Source: Paenibacillus_G elgii_A
GTDB taxonomy: Bacteria > Bacillota > Bacilli > Paenibacillales > NBRC-103111
Assembly (NCBI GenBank): GCA_042219835.1
Contig: JBHJMN010000004.1
Location: 62,001-126,000 of the forward strand
DNA length: 64,000 nucleotides
Direction of reading: 5' to 3'
Positions within the stretch are counted from its first letter, which is position 1; each line of letters begins with the position of its first letter. The notes under the pieces are model-generated. The model was not told the DNA's origin. It saw nothing but the letters and a program-made list of their open reading frames with translations, and made no database searches. Both the position numbers and the translations under genes were made by a program. Positions 15,197-24,572 of this stretch are shown here, piece by piece.

Positions 15197-18013
15197 TTAA
15201 TTAGGCAGCTGTTTCTTCAACTCGTACAAAAAATTCATCGCCGTCATCGGCGTCATGTTCATTAAATCGGCCGAGCGCAGCTGCTCCAGCACTTTGTCCG
15301 CTTTAGCGTCGCGCTTGGTCAGCTTCTCCGGCTTTGCTTCGTGCACAGCGAACAAGCTGAGCTGCACGATATCCCCTACTTCCGGCTCCTTCGTCGCCGC
15401 GTCCAGCCGCTCCGCTTGAAGCTGCGTGACCGGGGCGGCGGCTTCCACAGCGTAACGGACGCCCGCTTGCGCATCCGAAGCGGAAGCTTCTGCGATCGTA
15501 CCCGCTCCTTTTGGAGCCTCCGTTTTGGGTTCTCCTGCATCTTGCCCATTCACGTTCCATGCCGCCGGTATATTCGCGCTGCCAGCCGCCTGTTGAAGCC
15601 GGCCTTGCAGCAGCTCCGTCCGCGCTTCGAACGTATGCAGCAGCTCGTAAGAGCGCTCGATGATGCTGGCGGGCAGGCCGGCGCTTTGCGCGCAATAGAT
15701 GCCGTAGCTCGTGCTGGCAGCCCCGCGGATCAGACGGCGCAGGAACGTGACCTGCTTGCCGCTTTCCTTGACCGCCATGCAGTAATTGCGCAAGCCGTCA
15801 AGGCTTTCCTCCAGATGCGCCAGCTCGTGAAAATGCGTCGAGACGAGTGTTTTGCAGCCGATTTTATCGTGTAGAAATTCGATGACCGCCTGCGCGATGG
15901 ACATCCCTTCTCCGGTCGAGGTGCCCCGGCCCAATTCGTCGATGATGACCAAGCTTCGCTCCGTCGCTTTTTCGGTCATCACTTGAATGTCCATCATCTC
16001 GACCATGAACGTGCTTTGGCCGCCGATCAGATCGTCCGCCGCCCCGATACGCGTGAAAATCCGGTCGATGACCGGCACTTTCGCCCGCTTCGCCGGAACG
16101 AAGCAGCCGATCTGCGCCATCAGGCATATCATCGCTACCTGACGCATGTACGTGCTTTTCCCGGCCATGTTCGGACCGGTGATCAGCAGCATGTTGCCGT
16201 CTTCGCGGGTCAGCTTCGTCTCGTTGGCGATAAACACGCCGTCCTCCAGCACGGCTTCTACAACCGGGTGACGCCCCTCCTCGATTTCCAGCGCGTAAAA
16301 GTCGCCGATTTCCGGGCGGGTGAATCGGTTCGAAGCGCTCACGTGAGCGAGCGACTGATACACGTCCACGGTCGCGATCAGCTCGGCCAGCTGCTGCAAA
16401 CGCGGAATATACGAAGCGAGCTGGTCCCGCAGACCCACGAACAGCTCGTACTCGAGATCGACCATGCTTTCCTGCGCTTCGAGGATCAGCGCTTCCTTCT
16501 CTTTCAGCTCAGGCGTCACAAACCGCTCGGCGTTGGTCAGCGTCTGCTTCCGCTCGTACCGGCCTTCTTCAAGCTGGGATAAATTCGATTTGGTCACCTC
16601 GATAAAATAACCGAACACTTTGTTGTAGCCGATCTTTAGCGATTTGATGCCCGTCCGCTCCCGCTCCTGCTTCTCCAGCTCGGCAAGCCACTGCTTGCCG
16701 TTCGCGCTCGCTTCGCGCAATTGGTCGAGGCGGGCGCTGAGCCCGGTCCGGATCATCCCCCCGTCGCGCACGGAGACGGGCGGCTCGTCCACAATCGCTT
16801 CCGCAATCCACGTCATCAGATCCTGGCACGGATCGATCCGCGCCGCCAAAGCCGCAAGCGTGCGGGAGCCGCTTGCTTCACATTGCTGACGGAGCGCAGG
16901 CACCTGCTGCAGCGACACCTTGAGCGCGACCAAGTCGCGCGCGTTGGCGCTGCCGTACGCGATGCGCGCCGTAAGGCGCTCCAGGTCGTACACTTCCTTG
17001 AGCGCCTGCTTCAGCTCATCCCGCACGATTAACTGGTTATACAGCCGGTCCACCGCTTCCAGGCGGTCGTTGATGTGCGCCGCGTTCATCAGCGGCTTCT
17101 CGATCCAGCGGCGGAGCAGCCGCCCGCCCATCGCTGTGACGGTATTGTCCAGCAGCCAGAGCAGCGTCCCTTTCTTGGAACGGTCGCGGACCGTTTCCAC
17201 CAGCTCCAGATTGCGGCGGGTGAACGGGTCCATCACCATGTACTGATTCGGCTCGTAGACCCGGATATGCTTGATATGCGATAGCGAACGCTTTTGCGTT
17301 TCCTGCAAGTAACCCATCAGAAGCGCGAGCGTTTCCCGGCCGCTTTCCGGCAAGGACGCCAGCTGCTTCTCCGAGAACAGTTCTTCCGGCGGCAAGCCGC
17401 CTCCGGGTGCTGGCTCACGCGGCGTCATGACCGCGGTTTTTAGCCAAGCGGATGAACTGCCGCGGATTTGCTCCAGCACCGCCTCGCTGCCGAGCAGCTC
17501 CGATGGATTGTAAGCATTCAGCTCGTCGAGCAGCAGCTCGAACGAACCCGAAAGCCGCGTCACATACAGCTCGCCGGTGGAAATGTCACAAGCGGCAAAG
17601 CCGTACCCGCCGCCGGAAAAGACGACCGCGACGATATAGTTGTTCACCGTCTCGCTGAGCGAGCGGGCATCCATCACCGTCCCCGGCGTCACGATCCGGA
17701 CAATTTCGCGGCGCACGACGCCTTTGGCTTCCGCAGGGTCCTCGACCTGCTCGCAAATGGCGACCTTGTACCCTTTTTCAATCAAGCGCGCAATATAATT
17801 TTCCGCCGAATGGTAGGGCACCCCGCACATCGGGATGCGCTCTTCCCCGCCGCCGTCGCGGCCGGTCAGCGTAATTTCGAGCTCCCGCGCGGCCAGAACC
17901 GCGTCATCGAAAAACATTTCATAGAAATCGCCCAAACGAAAAAACAAAAAGGCGTCCGGCGCCTGCGCCTTTACAGAAAGATATTGTTCGATCATTGGCG
18001 TATATTTGGCCAT
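15197..18013 (-). CDS. mutS: DNA mismatch repair protein MutS
   Basis: A 938-residue mismatch sensor. The N-terminal mismatch-binding domain has GDFYEMF (the wedge Phe and Glu), followed by connector, lever and clamp domains and the ABC-type ATPase with Walker A GPNMAGKST, LVIIDELGRGTSTGEG and VSTHFHEL. Between the ATPase and the C-terminal helices lies an Ala/Glu/Lys-rich linker of about 90 residues, ending in VQLSLF, which matches the beta-clamp binding motif. This makes the protein longer than the usual 850-870 residues. A TTGGAGGATGAAGC ribosome-binding region precedes the ATG. Confidence 0.98.
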   Translation of the reverse strand: MAKYTPMIEQYLSVKAQAPDAFLFFRLGDFYEMFFDDAVLAARELEITLTGRDGGGEERIPMCGVPYHSAENYIARLIEKGYKVAICEQVEDPAEAKGVVRREIVRIVTPGTVMDARSLSETVNNYIVAVVFSGGGYGFAACDISTGELYVTRLSGSFELLLDELNAYNPSELLGSEAVLEQIRGSSSAWLKTAVMTPREPAPGGGLPPEELFSEKQLASLPESGRETLALLMGYLQETQKRSLSHIKHIRVYEPNQYMVMDPFTRRNLELVETVRDRSKKGTLLWLLDNTVTAMGGRLLRRWIEKPLMNAAHINDRLEAVDRLYNQLIVRDELKQALKEVYDLERLTARIAYGSANARDLVALKVSLQQVPALRQQCEASGSRTLAALAARIDPCQDLMTWIAEAIVDEPPVSVRDGGMIRTGLSARLDQLREASANGKQWLAELEKQERERTGIKSLKIGYNKVFGYFIEVTKSNLSQLEEGRYERKQTLTNAERFVTPELKEKEALILEAQESMVDLEYELFVGLRDQLASYIPRLQQLAELIATVDVYQSLAHVSASNRFTRPEIGDFYALEIEEGRHPVVEAVLEDGVFIANETKLTREDGNMLLITGPNMAGKSTYMRQVAMICLMAQIGCFVPAKRAKVPVIDRIFTRIGAADDLIGGQSTFMVEMMDIQVMTEKATERSLVIIDELGRGTSTGEGMSIAQAVIEFLHDKIGCKTLVSTHFHELAHLEESLDGLRNYCMAVKESGKQVTFLRRLIRGAASTSYGIYCAQSAGLPASIIERSYELLHTFEARTELLQGRLQQAAGSANIPAAWNVNGQDAGEPKTEAPKGAGTIAEASASDAQAGVRYAVEAAAPVTQLQAERLDAATKEPEVGDIVQLSLFAVHEAKPEKLTKRDAKADKVLEQLRSADLMNMTPMTAMNFLYELKKQLPN

Positions 18014-18123
18014 GCTTCATCCTCCAACTGCCTGCTTGCGTTTTCACGTTTTCGCTGCCATATGTATCATACTACTCTAGCATTTCATCATTATAACATG
18101 AATTGCTAGAGAACTCCCATCCT

Positions 18124-19572
18124 CTATCGGAAGGGAGAGATTTTCCACTTGGGCCGGATATCCTCGCGTTCGTTCCACGATTTCATCCGGAGCATCATGC
18201 GCCGTAGCGGCAATAAATAGCTTTCATACCGCCCATACTCCGGTATTCTCTCCAAATCTCTCCAGAGCGATGGCAGGAGCAGCCGGATACGCTCCTTGTC
18301 GCCGCGGTAATATGACTTGACAACTTCCGGGTCGGACAAAGGCCGCTGCTTCAGCGCGCGGTCGTTCCCGGCCACAAGCTTGGCCAGCGCCAGCACGCCC
18401 TTCGTCACCGCAGGCGATACCATCCAGCTTGGCAGCACGCGATATTCGAAGCCGCCGTGCTTCTGACGGCGAAAGTCGCCGAGAAATCCGTACCGCGGCT
18501 TACGCGCTCCCGTCGTTTCTCCCTCCAGCAGCGTCAGCGGCAGCGCCACAAAGTTGTCCAAAGCACGCAGCAGCCGGCTGCACAGTTCCACGCCGCTGAA
18601 ATGAATATGGCCGCCCAGCGGAAAACCGCGGACCGGCATGCCGCCCGCCACCCAAACTAGTTCGGTATCGGAGATTCGTTTGGCCGCAAGCTGCATCGTC
18701 CGGTGCAAATGAATAACCAGCTCGCGTACATCCGTGCTTGGCTGCGGACGCAGCTCGGCGAGCGCGAATAGTTTTCTTCGTCCGGGCAGGATGATCGAAT
18801 CGCAGCCGAACGGTCCGTCCTTCTCCGCAAACCGGGAGGCGAGCGTCACCTTCCCCTGCCGGTTAAGCAGCAGAAACTCCGGGTCCGCGCCCAGCATGAC
18901 GTCCTCGTGTTTCACGGCCGTCTCTTCTTCCGGCAGCTCGCCGTATCGGTTCATCGCTTCCGCGAACAGCTCGGCCAGCCGCGGAGTCAAGAGCGGCACC
19001 GCCTCCACGCCGCGCACCGCAAGGGCCCCGTCCGGCTTGACCCCGACTCTTACGACGCCGTAATCAAGTCCAAGCGCATAGATCGCTTTTACCGCTTCGC
19101 GCCTCGCTTTCGCGCCGTAATAGCTCGGCTGCTCCCGCCCGATTTCCGTATAATCGGCTTCGTTCTCTTCACGTGCCGCAAGGCTCTTCCTTGCCTGGCT
19201 TCCGTAAAATACAGTCTGCGGCTTATGGAACAGGGAGAGCGCCTGCAGATGAAACACCGGTACGACGAACCGGTGCGACCAGCGGTTGTCTTGACGGCGC
19301 ACTCCGCCGTCTGCCTCTTGTTTTTCCAGGATACAATCGATCCCGTGCAGCTTCAGCAGCTCCGCAGCGCGATGCGCGTTCGACGCCAGCAGTATGCTTT
19401 TCACCGGTTGCAGCACCTCTCTGTCTCCGCGGTCCGGATGATAGGTGCCCCAATGGATCGTAACGTCCGGCCTTTCGCCTCCTTCCGGCACTTTCGTTCC
19501 GTGCGGAATGCGAAGCCGCTCCAGCAGCAGACCGAGCGTCGGCTCGCCGGAGTGCAGCAAAAATGCGCGCAT
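18124..19572 (-). CDS. Putative amidoligase (COOH-NH2 ligase type 2-like)
   Basis: A 482-residue protein with signature motifs of the glutamine-synthetase/GCS-like COOH-NH2 ligase superfamily: MLGADPEFLLLNRQG, FGCDSIILPGRRK, LAELRPQPSTDVRELV, LGGHIHFSGVEL and FEYRVLPSW. Such enzymes join a carboxylate to an amine with ATP. The N-terminal 190 residues look like a separate alpha/beta domain I cannot name. The ATG at 19572 is selected by GGAGGAATCGGT. It follows cotE, whose terminator at 19652-19674 separates them partly. The neighbourhood suggests a spore-coat or peptide cross-linking role, but the substrate is unknown. Confidence 0.78.
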   Translation of the reverse strand: MRAFLLHSGEPTLGLLLERLRIPHGTKVPEGGERPDVTIHWGTYHPDRGDREVLQPVKSILLASNAHRAAELLKLHGIDCILEKQEADGGVRRQDNRWSHRFVVPVFHLQALSLFHKPQTVFYGSQARKSLAAREENEADYTEIGREQPSYYGAKARREAVKAIYALGLDYGVVRVGVKPDGALAVRGVEAVPLLTPRLAELFAEAMNRYGELPEEETAVKHEDVMLGADPEFLLLNRQGKVTLASRFAEKDGPFGCDSIILPGRRKLFALAELRPQPSTDVRELVIHLHRTMQLAAKRISDTELVWVAGGMPVRGFPLGGHIHFSGVELCSRLLRALDNFVALPLTLLEGETTGARKPRYGFLGDFRRQKHGGFEYRVLPSWMVSPAVTKGVLALAKLVAGNDRALKQRPLSDPEVVKSYYRGDKERIRLLLPSLWRDLERIPEYGRYESYLLPLRRMMLRMKSWNEREDIRPKWKISPFR

Positions 19573-19651
19573 ACCGATTCCTCCATTCAGAATCATTTCT
19601 GGCTTACGCATGGCCCGTTCTTAGGGCAAAAAATAATTGGGACCGATCAAC

Positions 19652-19674
19652 AAAAAAGAGGGCAAACGCCCTCT
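19652..19674 (-). terminator. Terminator downstream of cotE
   Basis: Minus-strand GAGGGC/GCCCTC hairpin with a four-base loop followed by six T residues, between the cotE stop and the amidoligase start. Confidence 0.8.
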
Positions 19675-19710
19675 CCAACCTGCAACCGTTCGGCATATAT
19701 TAACAACATA

Positions 19711-20277
19711 TCAGTTCAATTCCTCATCAAGCAGATCGGGATCGAGATCCTCGAAATCGCCGTCGTCCACGCCGCCGAAGTCCACATGCTTGTCGTCGTA
19801 TTCGTCGCAGCCGTTCGGGCAGACAACGACACACACCTTCGTTTCGGCGAACATTTCAACCTTGAACTCCCGCTCGACGCGGATCAGCACGTTATCTCCG
19901 TGCGAGGAGATGCTGGCTTCCACGCAGTTCGGTTCTTGCGTTGCGACCGCCGCCACTTCGGCCGTCGACGGTTTATGCTTCTTATCGAGGTAGTGGAGCG
20001 GCACCACTTCCACATAAGAAACGGTTTCTTTCGCGACATCCGTCTTGGTATTCCGGTCGTACGAATACCAAATATTGATGTCGTAAGTACCTACCACTTC
20101 CACATTTTCCCCCGACTTTACCGCATCGTATTGGTTGTTGATAATCCAAGCACCCAGAATACTGGTCGGAGCATGAGGCGGAGTGACCGTGTTCGTTACT
20201 TGCGAAAATTTGCGTCCTTTGCCACAGACAGCCTTCGTATAGATCTCTCTGCACTGCAAATCTTTATCTAATGACAT
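19711..20277 (-). CDS. cotE: Outer spore coat protein CotE
   Basis: A 188-residue morphogenetic protein that directs outer spore coat assembly. Recognised from LQCREIYTKAVCGKGRKFSQ, the conserved NNQYDAVKSGENVEVVGTYDINIWYSYD and the very acidic C-terminal tail (DDGDFEDLDPDLLDEE). The ATG at 20277 follows a GGAGGAGG site; an upstream in-frame ATG is not supported by one. In Bacillus cotE also lies close to mutS and mutL, so the synteny is good. A mother-cell type promoter is described at 20312-20343. Confidence 0.95.
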   Translation of the reverse strand: MSLDKDLQCREIYTKAVCGKGRKFSQVTNTVTPPHAPTSILGAWIINNQYDAVKSGENVEVVGTYDINIWYSYDRNTKTDVAKETVSYVEVVPLHYLDKKHKPSTAEVAAVATQEPNCVEASISSHGDNVLIRVEREFKVEMFAETKVCVVVCPNGCDEYDDKHVDFGGVDDGDFEDLDPDLLDEELN

Positions 20278-20292
20278 CCTTTTAACCTCCTC

Positions 20293-20343
20293 CATACAAT
20301 CATTCATTAGAATTGTATGCAGGACGTTGGCCTAGTGTGATAA
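20293..20343 (-). promoter_or_regulatory. Candidate mother-cell promoter and inverted repeat of cotE
   Basis: On the minus strand CATACAAT (20312-20319) matches the -10 element of SigE/SigK promoters, with a CAC about 17 bases upstream as in SigK -35 boxes. The same octamer recurs inverted at 20293-20300, so CATACAAT and ATTGTATG flank the likely transcription start. Bacillus cotE is known to use SigE and SigK. Assignment here is by eye only. Confidence 0.5.
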
Positions 20344-20384
20344 CTTTTTTATCATATTTTACGTTTGTCGGAAGGTTAACAGAA

Positions 20385-21350
20385 TCAGGCTCTCCCCAGC
20401 GGTTCCTCCATGGGCCGCTTTTCTTTTTTGGCGACGGACAAGTATACTTTCAGCTCTTCAACCAGCTGCAGCAGCGCGGCGCGAACCTCGAATTCCTCCC
20501 GCGTGGCCGGCAGCGGCATGGATCGGAATTGCTTCTCCAGCTCGTTCAGCTTTTTCTCGCTCCGCCCCGTATAATAAGGTACCTTGACATCCTCCGTCAG
20601 CCCGTCGAATACCAGAGCCAACAGCTCGCCGTGCGGCAGCGTCTGGTAGATGCGAGCGACGAGCTGCACCATTCGCTGGATCGCGTCCAGCTGCCGTTCC
20701 CTCATGTAAAAGTAAACCGACCAGTTGGGTCCCTCGGCGAACAAATCGTTCTCGTTCGCACGCTGGGCGGCTTGAATCGCCTTATGGATCGTATCGTCCG
20801 CCTCCAGCAGCTCCGCACCGCTCCATATGTAGTCGTTGTCTCGCAGATGATGCGAGAGTTCCAAAAATATTTGCGAGAAAAGCTGCTCCACCCGCTGCTT
20901 GTATTCCTGCAGCAGCTTGTCCTCTCTCGGCATATAGCCAATGTTGATCAGCGTCGCCGTGCCGAGCCCCACAAGGAGCAGGGCGATCTCGTTCAGCAGC
21001 AGCTCCGCGCTGACCCGCCCGGAGGCGAACACATGGAACATGACGACTGAGCCGGTAACAATGCCTTCCTTCAGCTTTAACCGGCTCAAAATCGGGTACA
21101 GCACCAAAATAAACACGCCGATCACCCACACGTGAAAGCCAAGCGCCCAAAACAGCCCGACGCCGAAAAACAACCCGACAATCGAGGCGGCAATGCGCTG
21201 AAACGACGTCTGAAGTCCTCTCTTTTTCGTTACATCGACGCCTAACACCGCGAGCAGCCCCGCCGAAAGGGGGGACTGCAATCCGAGCGTCTGCGCCAAA
21301 AAAATGGATGCGATAACCGCCAGTGCGGTTTTGATGACTCGAAATCCCAT
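20385..21350 (-). CDS. Aromatic acid exporter family membrane protein
   Basis: A 321-residue protein with an N-terminal set of about four to five membrane helices (VIKTALAVIASIFLAQTLG, SAGLLAVLGVDVTKKRG, AASIVGLFFGVGLFWALGF, LLLNEIALLLVGLGTATLINIGYM) and a soluble helical C-terminal half. This is the layout of the aromatic acid exporter (ArAE/DUF939) family, such as Bacillus YqjA. A transport role is inferred from the family and the substrate is unknown. The ATG at 21350 follows GAGGAACGC; an upstream start eight codons earlier lacks one. Confidence 0.8.
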   Translation of the reverse strand: MGFRVIKTALAVIASIFLAQTLGLQSPLSAGLLAVLGVDVTKKRGLQTSFQRIAASIVGLFFGVGLFWALGFHVWVIGVFILVLYPILSRLKLKEGIVTGSVVMFHVFASGRVSAELLLNEIALLLVGLGTATLINIGYMPREDKLLQEYKQRVEQLFSQIFLELSHHLRDNDYIWSGAELLEADDTIHKAIQAAQRANENDLFAEGPNWSVYFYMRERQLDAIQRMVQLVARIYQTLPHGELLALVFDGLTEDVKVPYYTGRSEKKLNELEKQFRSMPLPATREEFEVRAALLQLVEELKVYLSVAKKEKRPMEEPLGRA

Positions 21351-21491
21351 AGGCTGCGTTCCTCGCTTCGACAACGATCATAGTCGCTAAAAATTCTTAT
21401 ACAGATAAGGTACCCACATTTTACCGTTTTTCGACAAAATCCTCAACGAGTCGAGCTCGTTTGTCGATAATCTTTTGTTTTTGGGATCTTT

Positions 21492-22430
21492 TCACGATTG
21501 TACCGTTAGCTTCCTTTCCAAATAGACAACGGCTTGGTACATGAAGGTCGCGACTACGGCAATCAGAAGAACGCTGCCGATCACAAGCGTAAAATTGAAC
21601 ACCTGAAAGCCGTAGATGATCAAATAGCCGAGCCCGTCCTTGGAAACGAGAAACTCGCCGACGATGACCCCGACCCAGGAGAGCCCCACGTTTACTTTGA
21701 GTGTGGATACAATCGTCGGATACGAAGCAGGCAAAATTACCTTTCGGAAAACCGTGCTCCGGTTTCCCCCGAAAATCCGTACTACCTTGAGCAGATTCGG
21801 GTCCACTTCGCGGAAGCTGTTATACACAACCAGAATCGTGATGATTACGGTGATTGAGAGCGTTGTCGCGATGATCGACAGCATGCCCGGGCCGAGCGCA
21901 ACGATAAACAAAGGTCCGAGCGCCACCTTGGGCAGGCTGTTCAGGACGACGATATAGGGATCGAGCACGCAGGAGAGAAACGGCGAATACCAGATGAGCG
22001 CAGCGATTGCGGTGCCGAGAAGCGTGCCGAGCATGAAGCCGACGATCGTCTCCCACACGGTCGTCCACGTATGCACAAGCAGCGTACCGTCCGCCGTTTT
22101 CTCAACCAGCAGTCCCCACACGCGCGTCGGAGAGCTGAAGAGAAGCCCGTCAATCCACTGCAATCGGCTCGCCGTTTCCCAGCCCGTGAAAAACAAGATC
22201 AGCAGCGCCAACTGGGTCAGACGCACAGATGTCGTCAGCTTGCGCTCGTTCCGGCGAAACTGCGCGTAGACTTGCCCGGCCAAGCTTTCGGAGCGTGCTG
22301 CTCCTGACGTTAAGCCGTCGGCCTTTACAGCCCGATCCTCCGGCCGTTCGGACGGTTCGCCTGTTCCTTTAACAGCCGCGCACGATACACTCCCGCTTTC
22401 CCTCGTTTCCTCAAATTTCCGCCGGTCCAT
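21492..22430 (-). CDS. ABC transporter permease (SsuC/ThiX type)
   Basis: A 312-residue inner-membrane permease with a charged N-terminal extension of about 55 residues, then six predicted helices. The cytoplasmic EAA-type loop is present in VVRIFGGNRSTVFRKVILPASYPTI. The family imports aliphatic sulfonates, nitrate, taurine or thiamine precursors; the substrate cannot be chosen. The start at 22430 overlaps the ATPase gene by 20 bases and has GGGAGGCGAGGGAC before it; the frame is open 41 codons further upstream inside the ATPase gene. It is the last gene of the importer operon. Confidence 0.9.
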   Translation of the reverse strand: MDRRKFEETRESGSVSCAAVKGTGEPSERPEDRAVKADGLTSGAARSESLAGQVYAQFRRNERKLTTSVRLTQLALLILFFTGWETASRLQWIDGLLFSSPTRVWGLLVEKTADGTLLVHTWTTVWETIVGFMLGTLLGTAIAALIWYSPFLSCVLDPYIVVLNSLPKVALGPLFIVALGPGMLSIIATTLSITVIITILVVYNSFREVDPNLLKVVRIFGGNRSTVFRKVILPASYPTIVSTLKVNVGLSWVGVIVGEFLVSKDGLGYLIIYGFQVFNFTLVIGSVLLIAVVATFMYQAVVYLERKLTVQS

Positions 22431-23211
22431 GTCCCTCGCCTCCCTTCCCCTCCATCTGTTCGAACCGCCCCCACAGCTCGCGGAACAATTCGTGAAAGCC
22501 CACAATCTCGCGGGCCTGCAGCGGCTGGGCTTCCCGAATAGCCTCCGGCACAATGGCCTCGGTCAGCACACGTCCGGGATTCGGCTGGAGCACCACAATG
22601 CGGTCGCTCATTGCAATCGCTTCGGTGATGTCGTGGGTGACAAGTACGGCGGTCTTGCCGCGAGCCTTCAAGGTTGCCGAAATCAGATCCTCCAGTTGGA
22701 GCTTGGTCTGGTAATCCAGAGCCGAGAACGGCTCATCCAGCAGCAGGATGTCCGGTTCCGCCGCAAGCGTCCGCACCAGCGCGACCCGTTGACGCATGCC
22801 GCCGGACAACTGGTGCGGATAACGGTCAGCATAGCCGCCAAGCCCCATTTCACCCAGCAAATCCAGCACATATTGACGGGAGGCGGCATTCAAGCGTCCG
22901 AGCAATTCAAGACCGATGGAGGCGTTCTCAAAGATCGTCCGCCAAGGAAATAAATAATCCTGCTGGAGCATATATCCGACTTTCGGGGTCGGTTTTTGAA
23001 TCGGTTCGCCGAACACCCGCACCGTTCCCGAAGTCGGCGTCAGCAAGCCGCTGATTAGCGACAGCACGGTCGTTTTCCCGCAGCCGCTCGGGCCGATGAG
23101 ACTGACGAATTCGCCCGGCGCGATTGCGAGCTCCACATCCTGCAGTGCGACGAATGCGCCTTTGCGGTTGACATATACTTGTGAAACGCCTTCCAGCTCC
23201 ACAGCATACAT
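22411..23211 (-). CDS. ABC transporter ATP-binding protein (SsuB type)
   Basis: A 266-residue ATPase powering the importer. Walker A GPSGCGKTT, Q-loop MLQQDYLFPWRTI, signature LSGGMRQRV, Walker B ILLLDEPFSALD and the switch His in LVTHDITEA are all present, so it should be active. It lies between the binding-protein gene (gap about 160 bases) and the permease gene (20-base overlap). Confidence 0.93.
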   Translation of the reverse strand: MYAVELEGVSQVYVNRKGAFVALQDVELAIAPGEFVSLIGPSGCGKTTVLSLISGLLTPTSGTVRVFGEPIQKPTPKVGYMLQQDYLFPWRTIFENASIGLELLGRLNAASRQYVLDLLGEMGLGGYADRYPHQLSGGMRQRVALVRTLAAEPDILLLDEPFSALDYQTKLQLEDLISATLKARGKTAVLVTHDITEAIAMSDRIVVLQPNPGRVLTEAIVPEAIREAQPLQAREIVGFHELFRELWGRFEQMEGKGGEGHGPAEI

Positions 23212-23374
23212 ACGGCCTTCCCTCCTTGTGCGCGCTTAGCCTGTGAGTGAGACAGCGGGAGGACGCCTGACAGCTCTTCGAAAAAGCGACGTTTTCCGCA
23301 GCGAGCCCTCAAGCCCCTGCAACGGCAATCCCGAAGCGCTGTCGCGCCCTCGTCGACCCTAGCGGCTGCCGGCA

Positions 23375-24400
23375 CTACTTCACGTTTTGTTTTGCTTTTT
23401 CGGCAAGTCGGTTGTTGACGAGCGTGTTGAAATCGGTGCGCTTCTTGAGCTCCCCGGCCGCTTCCATCACATCCTGCAGGTTGTTCCACTCCTGTTCGTC
23501 GACGATGCCGTCGGCAGCAAACGAGCCTTGGTCCTTGTAGCGCTTGATTACGCTGCGAACGATATCTTTATCCGTGTCCTGGAAGTAGGGGGCGATAGCC
23601 GCCGCAATGTCGTCCACGCTGCTTTGCTCCACCCAGTTTTGCGCTTTTTGCACGGCATTGGCGAATTTTTGGAGCGTATCCGCGTTCTTGTCGATGTAGC
23701 TCTTTTTCGCCATGAACACCGTATAAGGCAGCTTACCGCTCTCCACCCCGAAGGAAGCGACAACGTAGCCTTTGCCCTGCTTCTCGAACATCGAGGCCTG
23801 CGGCTCGAACAGTTGCACATAGTCCCCCGTGCCCGATGCGAAAGCGGTCGGAATGTTGGCGAACTCCACGTTCTGGAGCAGATTCAAATCGTTCTGGAGA
23901 TGGATACCGTGCTTCTTCAGCGTAAATTCGCCTGCCATCTGCGGCATCCCGCCTTTTCGTTGGCCGAGGAAGGTTGAGCCCTTCAGCTTGTTCCAGTCGA
24001 ACGAGCCTTCGGGCGGCTTGCGCGCTACGAGAAACGTTCCGTCGGTTTGCGTCAATTGCGAGAAGTTGACGACCGGGTCGCCTGTACCTTGCTGATACAC
24101 GTAGATCGATGTCTCGGAACCAACCAGCGCGACGTCGATCCCGCCCGACAGCAGCGTCGTCATCGTTTTATCGCCGCCGAACGTCGTCGTCAGCTCGATA
24201 TCGAGCCCCTGCTCTTTGAAAAATCCTTTCTCCAACGCCACGTATTCCGGCGCGTAGAAGATCGACCGGGTCACCTCGCCGATCCGGACCTTTACCCGCT
24301 CCTCGCTTTTCTTCGGACCGCAGCTTGCGAGCGCCGCGCACGCCGCAAGCGCCAGCACAAGCATAAGCGCAGCCGCTCTCCCCAGACGCCTTGTTTTCAT
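23375..24400 (-). CDS. ABC transporter substrate-binding lipoprotein (NMT1/SsuA type)
   Basis: A 341-residue periplasmic-type binding protein anchored as a lipoprotein: signal peptide with lipobox LASCG near residue 28. The mature part has the SsuA/ThiY-like opening RSIFYAPEYVALEKGFFKEQGLDIEL, TTLLSGGIDVALVGSE and a C-terminal helical region. An aliphatic sulfonate, taurine or pyrimidine-like ligand is plausible from the family. The ATG at 24400 is chosen for the GGGAGGAAC site. I looked for a TPP riboswitch upstream and saw none, which argues mildly against a thiamine precursor. Confidence 0.9.
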   Translation of the reverse strand: MKTRRLGRAAALMLVLALAACAALASCGPKKSEERVKVRIGEVTRSIFYAPEYVALEKGFFKEQGLDIELTTTFGGDKTMTTLLSGGIDVALVGSETSIYVYQQGTGDPVVNFSQLTQTDGTFLVARKPPEGSFDWNKLKGSTFLGQRKGGMPQMAGEFTLKKHGIHLQNDLNLLQNVEFANIPTAFASGTGDYVQLFEPQASMFEKQGKGYVVASFGVESGKLPYTVFMAKKSYIDKNADTLQKFANAVQKAQNWVEQSSVDDIAAAIAPYFQDTDKDIVRSVIKRYKDQGSFAADGIVDEQEWNNLQDVMEAAGELKKRTDFNTLVNNRLAEKAKQNVK

Positions 24401-24572
24401 AGGCAAGTTCCTCCCTGTCAGCGCCTAACGTATGACGAACTTTAGTTATGACAGCATATGAACGCGCCTAGAAAATGGTGAAAGCGGATGTCTGTCGAAG
24501 CCAAAAAGGGCCGCTTCCACGGAAGATCCGCGGAAACAGCCTCGAAGCAGCATTTCATTCGTATCAAGTTCG

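Noticed and set aside
18907..20271. 454-codon plus-strand frame across amidoligase and cotE
   Set aside because: Runs antisense through two real genes and the terminator between them; no ribosome-binding site.
21426..21465. Hairpin-like sequence around AACGAG/CTCGTT after the ABC permease gene
   Set aside because: Stem is short with no clear T run on the minus strand, so I did not call a terminator.
24401..24572. Possible riboswitch before the ABC importer
   Set aside because: I looked for the TPP and S-box core motifs and found none; no conserved hairpin pattern is evident.
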